Assembly (NCBI RefSeq): GCF_003121295.1 | Contig: NZ_PHNC01000032.1 | Coordinates: 1 to 64,000 of the forward strand | Origin: Streptomyces orinoci | GTDB lineage: Bacteria > Actinomycetota > Actinomycetes > Streptomycetales > Streptomycetaceae | Direction of reading: 5' to 3' | Length of the DNA stretch: 64,000 nt | Part shown: piece by piece, positions 42,883 through 51,037 of the stretch | Layout of the letters: every line of letters starts with the position of its first letter | Numbering within the stretch: the stretch's first letter is position 1 | Position numbers and translations under genes: made by a program | The notes under the pieces: generated by a model | Database searches by the model: none | The model's input: the letters and a program-made list of their open reading frames with translations, nothing else | Told to the model about the DNA's origin: nothing

Positions 42883-43737
42883 GTGCCCGAGCTGCCCGAG
42901 GTAGAGGTCGTCCGCCGCGGTCTTCAGCGGTGGGCCTGCGGGCGTACCGTCGCCGCCGTGGAGGTGCTGCACCCCCGCGCGGTGCGCCGGCACCCGGCCG
43001 GAGCCGCCGACTTCGCCGCGGCGCTCACCGGGCATCCGCTGGGCGCCGCCATGCGGCGCGGCAAGTACCTCTGGCTGCCGCTGGGCGACCAGCCCAGGGC
43101 CGTCCTCGCCCACCTGGGGATGAGCGGCCAGCTGCTGATCCAGCCGGAGAGCGCCCCGGACGAGAAGCATCTGCGGATCCGCATCCGCTTCGCCGACGCC
43201 GCCGGCACCGAGCTGCGCTTTGTGGACCAGCGCACCTTCGGCGGCCTCTCGCTGCACGACACCGGCCCCGAGGGGCTCCCGGATGTGATGGCGCACATCG
43301 CCCGCGACCCGCTGGACCCCGCCTTCGACGACGCCGCCTTCCATACCGCGCTGCGCCGGCGCCGCACCACGGTCAAACGCGCCCTGCTGGACCAGTCGCT
43401 GATCAGCGGGGTGGGCAATATCTACGCCGACGAGGCGCTGTGGCGCACCCGGCTGCACTACGAGCGGCCGACCGCCACCCTGACCCGGCCGCGCACCGCG
43501 GAGCTGCTGCTGCACATCCGCGAGGTGATGAACGAGGCACTGGCGGCCGGCGGCACCAGCTTTGACAGCCTCTATGTCAATGTGAACGGCGAATCCGGCT
43601 ATTTCGACCGGTCGTTGGACGCCTACGGCCGGGAGGACGAGCCCTGCCGCCGCTGCGGCACGGCGCTGCGCCGCCGGCCGTGGATGAACCGGTCCAGCTA
43701 CTTCTGCCCCAACTGCCAGCGCCCGCCGCGCGGTTAG
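42883..43737 (+). CDS. mutM: Formamidopyrimidine-DNA glycosylase
   Basis: Fpg removes 8-oxoguanine and formamidopyrimidines and cuts the abasic site. After the initiator the protein begins PELPEVE, giving the catalytic N-terminal Pro and Glu. It has KRALLDQSLISGVGNIYADEALW (helix-two-turn-helix) and a C-terminal zinc finger (CRRCGTALRRRPWMNRSSYFCPNC). 284 aa. GTG 42883 with AGGAG five to six bases upstream. It ends four bases into the convergent HxlR gene. Confidence 0.96.
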   Translation: MPELPEVEVVRRGLQRWACGRTVAAVEVLHPRAVRRHPAGAADFAAALTGHPLGAAMRRGKYLWLPLGDQPRAVLAHLGMSGQLLIQPESAPDEKHLRIRIRFADAAGTELRFVDQRTFGGLSLHDTGPEGLPDVMAHIARDPLDPAFDDAAFHTALRRRRTTVKRALLDQSLISGVGNIYADEALWRTRLHYERPTATLTRPRTAELLLHIREVMNEALAAGGTSFDSLYVNVNGESGYFDRSLDAYGREDEPCRRCGTALRRRPWMNRSSYFCPNCQRPPRG

Positions 43738-44123
43738 CCCTTCGCCCGGTCGTACTCCCGCCGGGCCTCGTCGATTTCCGGCATCCGCTCCTCCAGCAGC
43801 TCGATCAGGCTGAGCAGCCGGTCGGCGACGCTCCGCCCGAGCGGGGTGAGGCAGTAGTCCACCCGCGGCGGATTGCTCTGCTGTGCCTTGCGGTGCACCA
43901 GGCCGTCGCGCTCCAGGGCGTGCAGGGTCTGGGCGAGCATCTTCTCGCTGACGCCGTCCACCCGCCGCCGCAGCTCATTGAAGCGCAGGGTGTCCTCGCG
44001 CAGGGCGCCCAGGGTCAGGCTGCCCCAGCGCCCGGTGACATTGGCCAGAGCCTCCCGGGAGGGGCAGCTGCGGGAGAAGACGTCATAGGGCAGCGCCTCG
44101 CCGCAGCCATGTGTCGTCGTCAT
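43734..44123 (-). CDS. HxlR-family transcriptional regulator
   Basis: 129-aa winged-helix regulator: NVTGRWGSLTLGALREDTLRFNELRRRVDGVSEKMLAQTLHALERDGL is the HxlR DNA-binding core. It has two N-terminal cysteines, Cys7 and Cys20 (FSRSCPSRE). Related regulators such as YodB and QorR sense quinones or diamide through a similarly placed cysteine, so a redox sensor is plausible. ATG 44123. It is divergent from a flavodoxin-fold oxidoreductase, the usual target of such regulators. Confidence 0.88.
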   Translation of the reverse strand: MTTTHGCGEALPYDVFSRSCPSREALANVTGRWGSLTLGALREDTLRFNELRRRVDGVSEKMLAQTLHALERDGLVHRKAQQSNPPRVDYCLTPLGRSVADRLLSLIELLEERMPEIDEARREYDRAKG

Positions 44124-44227
44124 GGGGCCACCCTACTCCGGTAAAGCGCTGTGCAAAGGGTTGCGCTTCCTAAAAGTTAGTGCTTTCCTTTCCTCGGTTG
44201 AACCCGTCTCCCCGAGGAGCTCCCCCC
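44124..44227. promoter_or_regulatory. HxlR/flavodoxin divergent control region
   Basis: This 104-base gap holds both promoters. It is AT-richer around TTCCTAAAAGTTAGTGCTTT (44168-44187), with imperfect symmetry between GCGCTTCC and AGTGCTTTCC blocks that could be the HxlR site. Confidence 0.45.
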
Positions 44228-44812
44228 GTGACCACCCCCGTTGTTTCCATCGCCTACCACTCCGGCTTCGGCCACACCGCCGTCCTGGCCGAGGCCGTCC
44301 GCGAGGGCGCCGCCCGCGCCGGGGCCACCGTGCACCTGGTCAAGGTGGACGAGATCACCGAGGAGCAGTGGGCGCTGCTGGACGCCTCCGACGCCATCGT
44401 CTTCGGCTCTCCCACCTACATGGGCACCGCCTCCGGCGCCTTCCACGCCTTCGCCGAGGCCTCCAGCAAGCGCTGGTTCACCCGGGCCTGGGCGGACAAG
44501 CTGGCGGCCGGCTTCACCAACTCCGGCTCCAAGAGCGGCGACAAGCTGCACACCCTGCAGTTCTTCAGCGTGCTCGCCGCCCAGCACGGCATGCACTGGG
44601 TGAGCCTGAACCTGCTGCCCGGCTGGAACGCCTCCACCGCCTCGGAGAACGACCTCAACCGGCTCGGCTTCTTCCTCGGCGCCGCCGCGCAGAGCAACAA
44701 CGACCAGGGTCCGGAGGGCGTGCACAAGGCCGACATCGCCACCGCCGAGCACCTGGGCACCCGGATCGCCGAGCAGGCGAAGATCTTCGTCGCCGGGCGC
44801 GCCGCCGCCTGA
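44228..44812 (+). CDS. Flavodoxin-fold NAD(P)H:quinone oxidoreductase (WrbA-like)
   Basis: 194 aa. VVSIAYHSGFGHTAVLAEAV is the FMN phosphate-binding loop; DAIVFGSPTYMGTASGAF is the second flavin loop; the C-terminal half holds FTNSGSKSGDKLHTLQFFSVLAAQHGMHW. This is the NAD(P)H-dependent oxidoreductase group that reduces quinones by two electrons. GTG 44228 with GAGGAG ten bases upstream. Likely controlled by the divergent HxlR regulator. Confidence 0.88.
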   Translation: MTTPVVSIAYHSGFGHTAVLAEAVREGAARAGATVHLVKVDEITEEQWALLDASDAIVFGSPTYMGTASGAFHAFAEASSKRWFTRAWADKLAAGFTNSGSKSGDKLHTLQFFSVLAAQHGMHWVSLNLLPGWNASTASENDLNRLGFFLGAAAQSNNDQGPEGVHKADIATAEHLGTRIAEQAKIFVAGRAAA

Positions 44813-44838
44813 CGGCCGGTGCGAGCCTGACGAGCAGT

Positions 44839-44887
44839 GCGAAGGGCCGTTGGCCGCGGGCGGGTTCCGCAGCCAACGGCCCTTCGC
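44839..44887. terminator. Terminator between the flavodoxin and CAP genes
   Basis: 16-bp perfect stem (44839-44854 and 44872-44887, starting GCGAAGGGCCG) with a 17-base loop, 27 bases after the rightward stop and 24 bases beyond the leftward stop. Confidence 0.85.
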
Positions 44888-44910
44888 CTCAAGTGAGTTG
44901 GATGCCTGCC

Positions 44911-46098
44911 TCAGTAGCCGAAGTCCTGGGTCCACCAAGGGCCGCCGGGCCCCTTGCGCACCCCGACACCCAGCGTCCGGTACTCGCAGTTGAGGATGTT
45001 CTGCCGGTGGCCCGCGCTGCGCATCCAGGCCTCCATCACGGTGTGCGCGTCGGGGTGGCCGCGGGCGATGTTCTCCCCGCCCAGGTTGCGGACGCCATGC
45101 CGGGCGGCCCGGTCCCAGGGGGACCTGCCGTCCGGGTCGGTGTGGTCGAAGAAGCCCCGCCGGGCCATGTCATTGCTGAAGGACTGGGCCAGTGAGGTCA
45201 GCCGGTGATCGGCGCGCAGCGGCCGGCAGCCCGCCTTCGCCCGCTCGGCGTTGACCAGGGAGAGGATCTGGCCGGTGACGGTGGCGTGCATCTCCACCAG
45301 GGCCTGGGCGCCGGGCCGGGGCCGCACCCGCGAGGACGGTCCGCTCACCGAGGGCACTCGAGCGTCCCGGCCCGGCCGGGCGCCCGGTGCGGGGGGCCGG
45401 GGCGCCTGGGCGGGCTGCCGCGGGGCCGCCGCCGGCAGCGGCGCGCTGCCCTGCGGGGGCCGCGCCGCCCGGCGGGGGGCGGCGGCCTGCTGGGCGGGGG
45501 CGGCCTGCCGGGGAGCGGAGACCTGCTCCACCGCCGGGACGGCGGGCGCGGACGCCGCCGGTGCCGGGCCGTCCGGGACGCCCGTCCCGGCGGCGGGGCC
45601 TCCCGAGGTACTCTCCGGCCGCTGCACCGGGGCCGTGGGGCCGGAGTAACGCGGTACGGGCGCGGGGCCGGGCCGGGCGTCGGCCGCCGGGGCGGTGTCC
45701 GGCGGCGCCAGGGGGGCGTCCAGCGGGGCGTCGGCCCGTACCTGGCCGCTGCCCCCCGCCCCATGCCCGCCCGAGCCGTCGCCCCCGGCTCCCAGCGGGT
45801 TGCCGGGCAGCAGCCCGGAGACCATGGCGACCGCGCCCATGGCCACCGCGGCCGAGGCGCCGAACAGCCCGGTGCGCACCGGCGCCCGGTTCTTGGCGGC
45901 CTTCGCCGCCGCGCCCTCCTTCCGCCGGGCGGGCCGGTGCGGGCTGCGGTGCCGGCCGGGGGCCGGGGCGGGGCCGGAGGCGCCGGCGAGGGGGATGGGT
46001 ACGGTGGGGGCTTCGGCCGGATCCAGGGGTCCGGCGGGCCGGTTCGTCAGGGACACGGACTCGGAGGTCGCAGGGGCAGAGCGTCGATGACGACCCAT
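44911..46098 (-). CDS. Membrane-anchored or secreted CAP (SCP/PR1) domain protein
   Basis: 395 aa. A basic cytoplasmic head (GRHRRSAPATSES, later HRPARRKEGAAAKAAKNR) precedes one hydrophobic helix (GLFGASAAVAMGAVAMVSGLL, near residue 75). About 170 residues of Ala/Pro/Gln-rich linker follow, then a C-terminal CAP domain: ILSLVNAERAKAGCRPLRAD, HTDPDGRSPWDRA, GENIARGHPDAHTVMEAWM and SAGHRQNILNCEYRTLGVG. The CAP His and Glu residues are present. ATG 46098, eight bases after AAGGAAGG. Bacterial CAP proteins act at the cell surface; the exact role is unknown. Confidence 0.88.
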   Translation of the reverse strand: MGRHRRSAPATSESVSLTNRPAGPLDPAEAPTVPIPLAGASGPAPAPGRHRSPHRPARRKEGAAAKAAKNRAPVRTGLFGASAAVAMGAVAMVSGLLPGNPLGAGGDGSGGHGAGGSGQVRADAPLDAPLAPPDTAPAADARPGPAPVPRYSGPTAPVQRPESTSGGPAAGTGVPDGPAPAASAPAVPAVEQVSAPRQAAPAQQAAAPRRAARPPQGSAPLPAAAPRQPAQAPRPPAPGARPGRDARVPSVSGPSSRVRPRPGAQALVEMHATVTGQILSLVNAERAKAGCRPLRADHRLTSLAQSFSNDMARRGFFDHTDPDGRSPWDRAARHGVRNLGGENIARGHPDAHTVMEAWMRSAGHRQNILNCEYRTLGVGVRKGPGGPWWTQDFGY

Positions 46099-46231
46099 CC
46101 GCAAGGCCTTCCTTAGTGCTCGGCGGCAAAGTGCGTCACTCGTACGAGGGAGCCTTTTCGAGCGGTGACCTTACGGCATCAGATGAGGGGCCGAAGTGCT
46201 GCTTATCTAATTGCCCGGTTAGCGTGCAGAC

Positions 46232-46513
46232 ATGAACGAGAATGTCCGTCTGACCGCCTGGGTTCGTGGCCAAGTGCAGGGTGTTGGTTTCCGGTGGTTC
46301 ACCCGGGAGAACGCCCTGCGCATCGGGGAACTGATCGGCTTCGCGTCCAACCTGGCCGACGGGCGGGTCCAGGTGGTCGCCGAGGGGCCGCGAGCCGGCT
46401 GCGAACAACTGCTCGACTGGCTCCGTACGGGGGACACTCCGGGGCGGGTGGACGGTGTCACGGAGATCTGGGCCGTCCCGCGCGGCGGCTATGACGGCTT
46501 TGAGATCCGCTGA
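46232..46513 (+). CDS. acyP: Acylphosphatase
   Basis: 93-aa enzyme hydrolysing acyl phosphates. The signature GQVQGVGFRWFTRENA carries the phosphate-binding loop with the catalytic Arg, and NLADGRVQVVAEG carries the catalytic Asn. ATG 46232. Single gene between the divergent CAP gene and a long spacer before the smc region. Confidence 0.95.
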   Translation: MNENVRLTAWVRGQVQGVGFRWFTRENALRIGELIGFASNLADGRVQVVAEGPRAGCEQLLDWLRTGDTPGRVDGVTEIWAVPRGGYDGFEIR

Positions 46514-46882
46514 GGGGGGCCGGGAATCCGCAAACCGTCTTCGGTATATTCCGCTGGCATATTCAGTCCCGGTAAATGGCCTGCTGGTTGCCAAGACGGG
46601 CCCGCCGTGCAAGGCTGCTCTGAACGGATGATCTCTACGCCCTCCAGGTGCCGGGAGAAGAAAGCGCCCGCGCATTCCGCCCGCCGTGCACTCGTGGGAC
46701 GCCTGTGGATACGGGGCGTGATCGTGTTGACCGTCTAACCATTTGGTGAGACGCTGGAAGCCCCGCGCACCTTAGCTGTTTGGCATTGAAACACCGCAGT
46801 AGTGATGGCAGACACCGCGGGTGCGAATCCCTCACGACCCACACCGCTTCGGTCGGTCACTCAGTGTGGAGGACCATCCATC
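46514..46882. other. Spacer with a likely promoter for the small coiled-coil gene
   Basis: No gene is recognised. TTGACC (46727-46732) followed after 17 bases by GACGCT is the best promoter candidate. AT-rich segments near 46545-46580 (GTATATT, GCATATTCAG) stand out. A tRNA-like T arm at 46819-46831 has no acceptor stem and is not a tRNA. GGAGG at 46868-46872 serves the next gene. Confidence 0.45.
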
Positions 46883-47089
46883 ATGGCAAAGGCGCTTCTC
46901 GGTTACGTCGGCGGCTCCGACCCCCGAGTCCTCTCCGAGATGCGGCGGCTTCAGCAGCGAGTCCAGGACCTGGAATCCGAGCTCATCCGGATGCAGGCCG
47001 AGAACGAGGCGCTGACTGCCGCCGCTCACCGCGGTGACTCGCTGCTCGAAGGCATCGACGTATCCCAGGCGGAGCCTGCGCTCGCCTGA
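46883..47089 (+). CDS. Small coiled-coil protein upstream of smc, function unknown
   Basis: 68 aa: AKALLGYVGGSDPRVLSEM, then a leucine-zipper-like helix (RRLQQRVQDLESELIRMQAENEAL) and an acidic tail. ATG 46883 with GGAGG ten bases upstream. I recall a near-identical small protein at the same place in other Streptomyces, so it is conserved. The coiled coil and the position before smc are suggestive, but no function is known to me. It has its own terminator. Confidence 0.85.
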   Translation: MAKALLGYVGGSDPRVLSEMRRLQQRVQDLESELIRMQAENEALTAAAHRGDSLLEGIDVSQAEPALA

Positions 47090-47148
47090 CCGCACGCCCC
47101 GCCCCGGGGGCCCGGTCGGGCTGCACTGTCAGCCGCTTGAGAATCTGC

Positions 47149-47170
47149 AAGGGACGCTTCGGCGTCCCTT
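47149..47170 (+). terminator. Terminator with TTCG tetraloop
   Basis: AAGGGACGC-TTCG-GCGTCCCTT (47149-47170), 59 bases after the small coiled-coil gene, followed by CGTCGTTTCC. Confidence 0.88.
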
Positions 47171-47276
47171 CGTCGTTTCCGTAGGCCCCCGCTTATTCCT
47201 GATCCCGCCCCCACACCGCATCATGTGCCCTGCACCTTCCAGGGTGAAACCGAGATGAACGGTAGAGTCCTACCGC

Positions 47277-50200
47277 GTGCACCTCAAGAGCCTGACCCTG
47301 AGAGGCTTCAAATCCTTCGCCTCCGCCACCACACTGCGCTTTGAGCCCGGCATCACCTGTGTCGTGGGCCCCAATGGCTCGGGGAAGTCCAATGTGGTGG
47401 ATGCCCTGTCCTGGGTGATGGGCGAGCAGGGCGCCAAGTCGCTGCGCGGCGGCAAGATGGAGGACGTCATCTTCGCCGGGACCACCGGCCGCCCCCCGCT
47501 GGGCCGCGCCGAGGTCTCGCTGACCATCGACAACTCCGACGGGGCGCTGCCCATCGAGTACGCCGAGGTGACCATCACCCGGATCATGTTCCGCAACGGC
47601 GGCAGTGAATACCAGATCAACGGGGACACCTGCCGGCTGCTGGACATCCAGGAACTGCTCTCCGACTCCGGCATCGGCCGCGAGATGCATGTCATCGTCG
47701 GCCAGGGACAGCTGGACTCGGTCCTGCATGCCGACCCCCAGGGCCGCCGGGCCTTCATCGAGGAGGCGGCCGGCGTCCTCAAGCACCGCAAGCGCAAGGA
47801 GAAGGCGCTGCGCAAGCTGGACGCCATGCGCGCCAATCTGGCCCGCGTCCAGGACCTCACCGACGAACTGCGCCGCCAGCTCAAACCGCTGGGCCGGCAG
47901 GCCGCGGTGGCCCGCCGGGCCGCCGTCATCCAGGCCGACCTGCGCGATGCCCGGCTGCGGCTGCTCGCCGACGACCTGGTCACCCTGCGCCGCGCGCTCC
48001 AGGCGGAGATCGCCGACGAGGCCGCGCTCAGGAGCCGCAAGGAGGCCGCCGAGGCCCAACTGCGCGCCGCGGCCGAGCAGGAGGCCGCGCTGGAGGAACA
48101 GGTCGCCCAGCTGGCGCCCCGGCTGGCCCGGGCCCAGCAGACCTGGTACGAACTCTCCCGGCTCGCCGAGCGGGTCCGTGGCACCGTCAGCCTGGCGGAC
48201 GCCCGGGTGACCGGCGCCCGTTCGGCGCCCGAGGAGGAACGGCGCGGCCGTGACCCGGAGGACCTGGAGCGCGAGGCCGCCCGGATCAGGGAGCAGGAGG
48301 CCGAGCTCCAGGCCGCGCTGGAGGCGGCGAGCCGGGCCCTGGAGGACACCGCACAGCACCGCGCCGGGCTGGAACGCCGGCTGGCCGAGGAGGAACGCCG
48401 GCTGCGGGACGCCGCCCGGGCCAGCGCCGACCGCCGGGAGCAACTGGCCCGGCTGCAGGGCCGGGTGAGCGCCGCCCGCGGCCGGGTCGCCTCCGCCGAG
48501 GCCGAGATCGGCCGGCTGGCCGCCGCCCGCGACGAGGCCCGGGAACGGGCCGCGGCCGCCCAGGAGGAGTACGAGCGGCAGCGCGCGCTCGGCGCGGGGG
48601 CCGATGCCGAGGACCTCGAACTGACGGAACGTCAGGAGCAGGCCAAGCGGGAACTCGCCGCCGCCGAGGAGGAGTTGGCCGCCGCCCGGGAGGCCGCCAC
48701 CGGCGCCGACCGGCGGCGTGCGGCGCTCGCCGCCCGCCATGAGGCACTCGCCCTGGGACTGCGCCGCAAGGACGGCACCGGCGCGCTGCTGACGGCGCAG
48801 GAACGATTGGCCGGAGTGCTGGGACCGGCCGCCGGACTCCTCACCGTGGCCCCCGGATACGAACTCCCCGTCGCCGCCGCGCTGGGCGCCGCCGCCGACG
48901 CGGTCGCCGTCCGCTCACTCGCCGCCGCGGCCGAGGCACTGCGCCTGCTGAAGAAGGAGGACGCCGGGCGCGCGGTGCTGCTGCTGGCCGGGGCGCCCCG
49001 GGCGGAGCGCACGGTGCCCCCGGCGGGCTGCCGCGCCGCCGCCGAACTCGTCGGCGCCCCGCCCGAGTTGCTGCCCGCGGTGCACCGGCTGCTGCACGGG
49101 GTGGTGGTGGTCGACTCCCTGGAGCAGGCCGAGGAACTCATCGCCGCGCACCCGGCGCTGACCGCCGTGACCACCGAGGGCGATCTGCTGGGCGCCCATC
49201 TGGCCCAGGGCGGATCCGCCGGGGCGCCCAGCCTGCTGGAGGTGCAGGCCGCGGTGGACGAGGCCGCCGCGGAACTGGCCCGGCTGGAGCGTGACTGCGC
49301 CGCCTTGGCCGACCGTCAGCGCACCGCGGCCGAGGAACGCGCCCGCCGGGCGGCCCTGGTGGAGGAACTCGCCGCGCTGCGCAGCCGGGCCGAGCGGGAG
49401 AAGTCCCGGCTGGCCCAGGACCTGGGGCGGCTGGCCGGGCAGGCCCGTGCCGCCGCCGGCGAGGCGGAACGCGCCGCGGCGGCGGCCGCCCGCGCCGAGG
49501 AGGCGCTGGCCCAGGCCGCGGGGGAGGCGGAGGAGCTGGCCGAACGGCTGGCGGTGGCCGAGACGCTGAGCGAGCGGGAGGACACCGGGGAGCCGGACAC
49601 CGCCGTCCGGGACCGGCTGGCGGCGGACGGGGCCAACGCCCGGCAGACCGAAATGGAGGCCCGGCTTCAGGTCCGTACCCATGAGGAGCGGGTCAAGGCC
49701 CTGGCCGGACGGGCGGACGCACTGGACCGCGCGGCGCGGGCCGAGCGGGAGGCGCGGGTACGGGCCGAGCGGCGCCGGGCCCGGCTGCGCCATGAGGCCG
49801 ACGTGGCCACCGCCGTGGCGGCCGGTGCCCGGCAGCTGCTGGCCCATGTCGAGGTCTCCCTGGAGCGGGCCGAGGCGGAGCGCCTGGCGGCCGAGGAGGC
49901 CAAGGCCGCCTGGGAGCGCGAGCTCACCGAGCAGCGCAACCGGGCCCGTGAGCTGAAGACCGAGCTGGACAAGCTGACCGACTCGGTGCACCGGGGCGAG
50001 GTACTGGGCGCCGAGAAGCGGCTGCGCATCGAGCAGCTGGAGGCCCGGGCGCTGGAGGAGTTCGGCGTGGAGCCGGCCGGCCTGGTGGCGGAGTACGGCC
50101 CGGACCTGCCGGTGCCCCCCTCGCCGCCGGCCGAGGGCGAGGAGCTGCCGGAGGACCCGGAGCACCCGCGCAACCGGCCGGTGCCCTATGTGCGCGCCGA

Positions 50201-50837
50201 GCAGGAGCGGCGGCTGAAGGCCGCGGAGCGGGCGTACCAGCAGCTGGGCAAGGTCAATCCGCTCGCCCTGGAGGAGTTCGCGGCGCTGGAGGAGCGGCAC
50301 AAGTTCCTCTCCGAGCAGCTGGAGGACCTCAAGAAGACCCGCGCCGACCTGCTGCAGGTGGTCAAGGACGTGGACAAGCGGGTGGAGGAGGTCTTCACCG
50401 AGGCCTACCGGGACACCGCCCGGGAGTTCGAGGGCGTCTTCTCCCGGCTCTTCCCCGGCGGCGAGGGGCGCCTGGTGCTCACCGATCCCGAGGACATGCT
50501 GGCCACGGGGGTGGATGTGGAGGCCCGTCCGCCGGGCAAGAAGGTCAAGCGGCTGTCCCTGCTCTCCGGCGGCGAGCGCTCACTGACCGCGGTGGCCCTG
50601 CTGGTGGCGATCTTCAAGGCCCGGCCCAGCCCGTTCTATGTCATGGACGAGGTGGAGGCGGCGCTGGACGACACCAACCTCCAGCGGCTGATCGGGATCA
50701 TGCGGGAACTCCAGGAGAGTTCCCAGCTGATCGTGATCACTCACCAGAAGCGGACCATGGAGGTGGCGGACGCGCTCTACGGCGTATCCATGCAGGGCGA
50801 CGGGGTCTCCAAGGTCATCAGCCAGCGGCTTCGTTAG
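47277..50837 (+). CDS. smc: Chromosome segregation ATPase SMC
   Basis: 1186 aa, full-length. The N-terminal ATP head has GPNGSGKS (residues 32-39) and VIVGQGQLDSVLHADPQGRR. A long coiled coil follows to about residue 500. The hinge (TGALLTAQERLAGVLGPAAG to EGDLLGAHLAQGG) and the returning coiled coil come next. The C-terminal head carries the signature LSGGERSLTAVALL and Walker B FYVMDEVEAALDD. SMC compacts and segregates chromosomes, in Streptomyces most importantly during sporulation. GTG 47277 has no ribosome site; TAGAGT (47263-47268) eight bases upstream suggests a leaderless message. A Pro/Glu-rich insert (PVPPSPPAEGEELPEDPEHP) interrupts the second coiled arm near residue 945. Confidence 0.97.
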   Translation: MHLKSLTLRGFKSFASATTLRFEPGITCVVGPNGSGKSNVVDALSWVMGEQGAKSLRGGKMEDVIFAGTTGRPPLGRAEVSLTIDNSDGALPIEYAEVTITRIMFRNGGSEYQINGDTCRLLDIQELLSDSGIGREMHVIVGQGQLDSVLHADPQGRRAFIEEAAGVLKHRKRKEKALRKLDAMRANLARVQDLTDELRRQLKPLGRQAAVARRAAVIQADLRDARLRLLADDLVTLRRALQAEIADEAALRSRKEAAEAQLRAAAEQEAALEEQVAQLAPRLARAQQTWYELSRLAERVRGTVSLADARVTGARSAPEEERRGRDPEDLEREAARIREQEAELQAALEAASRALEDTAQHRAGLERRLAEEERRLRDAARASADRREQLARLQGRVSAARGRVASAEAEIGRLAAARDEARERAAAAQEEYERQRALGAGADAEDLELTERQEQAKRELAAAEEELAAAREAATGADRRRAALAARHEALALGLRRKDGTGALLTAQERLAGVLGPAAGLLTVAPGYELPVAAALGAAADAVAVRSLAAAAEALRLLKKEDAGRAVLLLAGAPRAERTVPPAGCRAAAELVGAPPELLPAVHRLLHGVVVVDSLEQAEELIAAHPALTAVTTEGDLLGAHLAQGGSAGAPSLLEVQAAVDEAAAELARLERDCAALADRQRTAAEERARRAALVEELAALRSRAEREKSRLAQDLGRLAGQARAAAGEAERAAAAAARAEEALAQAAGEAEELAERLAVAETLSEREDTGEPDTAVRDRLAADGANARQTEMEARLQVRTHEERVKALAGRADALDRAARAEREARVRAERRRARLRHEADVATAVAAGARQLLAHVEVSLERAEAERLAAEEAKAAWERELTEQRNRARELKTELDKLTDSVHRGEVLGAEKRLRIEQLEARALEEFGVEPAGLVAEYGPDLPVPPSPPAEGEELPEDPEHPRNRPVPYVRAEQERRLKAAERAYQQLGKVNPLALEEFAALEERHKFLSEQLEDLKKTRADLLQVVKDVDKRVEEVFTEAYRDTAREFEGVFSRLFPGGEGRLVLTDPEDMLATGVDVEARPPGKKVKRLSLLSGGERSLTAVALLVAIFKARPSPFYVMDEVEAALDDTNLQRLIGIMRELQESSQLIVITHQKRTMEVADALYGVSMQGDGVSKVISQRLR

Positions 50838-50871
50838 CGATCTTTCAAGTAGTGAAGGCAACTTGCTGGAA

Positions 50872-50898
50872 ACTGTGAGAGAACTTCTTCGTCACAGT
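50872..50898 (+). terminator. Weak hairpin after smc
   Basis: ACTGTGA (50872-50878) and TCACAGT (50892-50898) with partly pairing GAGAA/TTCTT inside, 34 bases after the smc stop, in an AT-rich segment unlike the surroundings. Confidence 0.45.
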
Positions 50899-50901
50899 CT
50901 A

Positions 50902-50929
50902 TTGACTTAGAAAATTGAAGGCATAGGGT
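50902..50929 (+). promoter_or_regulatory. glcP promoter
   Basis: TTGACT (50902-50907), a 16-base spacer and TAGGGT (50924-50929) form a good vegetative promoter. Start near 50936, leaving a leader of about 100 bases before the TTG start. Confidence 0.6.
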
Positions 50930-50953
50930 CTGCTGCGTTGCTTATGCCTTCAA
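50915..50953. promoter_or_regulatory. Putative operator over the glcP promoter
   Basis: An 11-bp perfect inverted repeat, TTGAAGGCATA (50915-50925) and TATGCCTTCAA (50943-50953), separated by 17 bases, spans the -10 box and the expected start point. This position suits a repressor. Which regulator binds is not known from sequence. Confidence 0.6.
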
Positions 50954-51037
50954 GTGGTGGCCGATTTGATCTTGTGTCCCACTGGAAAGGCCACCCCCAC
51001 ACCGCCCGGCAGAGTCGCCGGCGCCCAGGAGTACACG

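Noticed and set aside
46797..46860. tRNA-like segment
   Set aside because: A T-arm-like GGGTGCGAATCCC occurs at 46819-46831, but there is no pairing acceptor stem, D arm or anticodon stem at proper distances.
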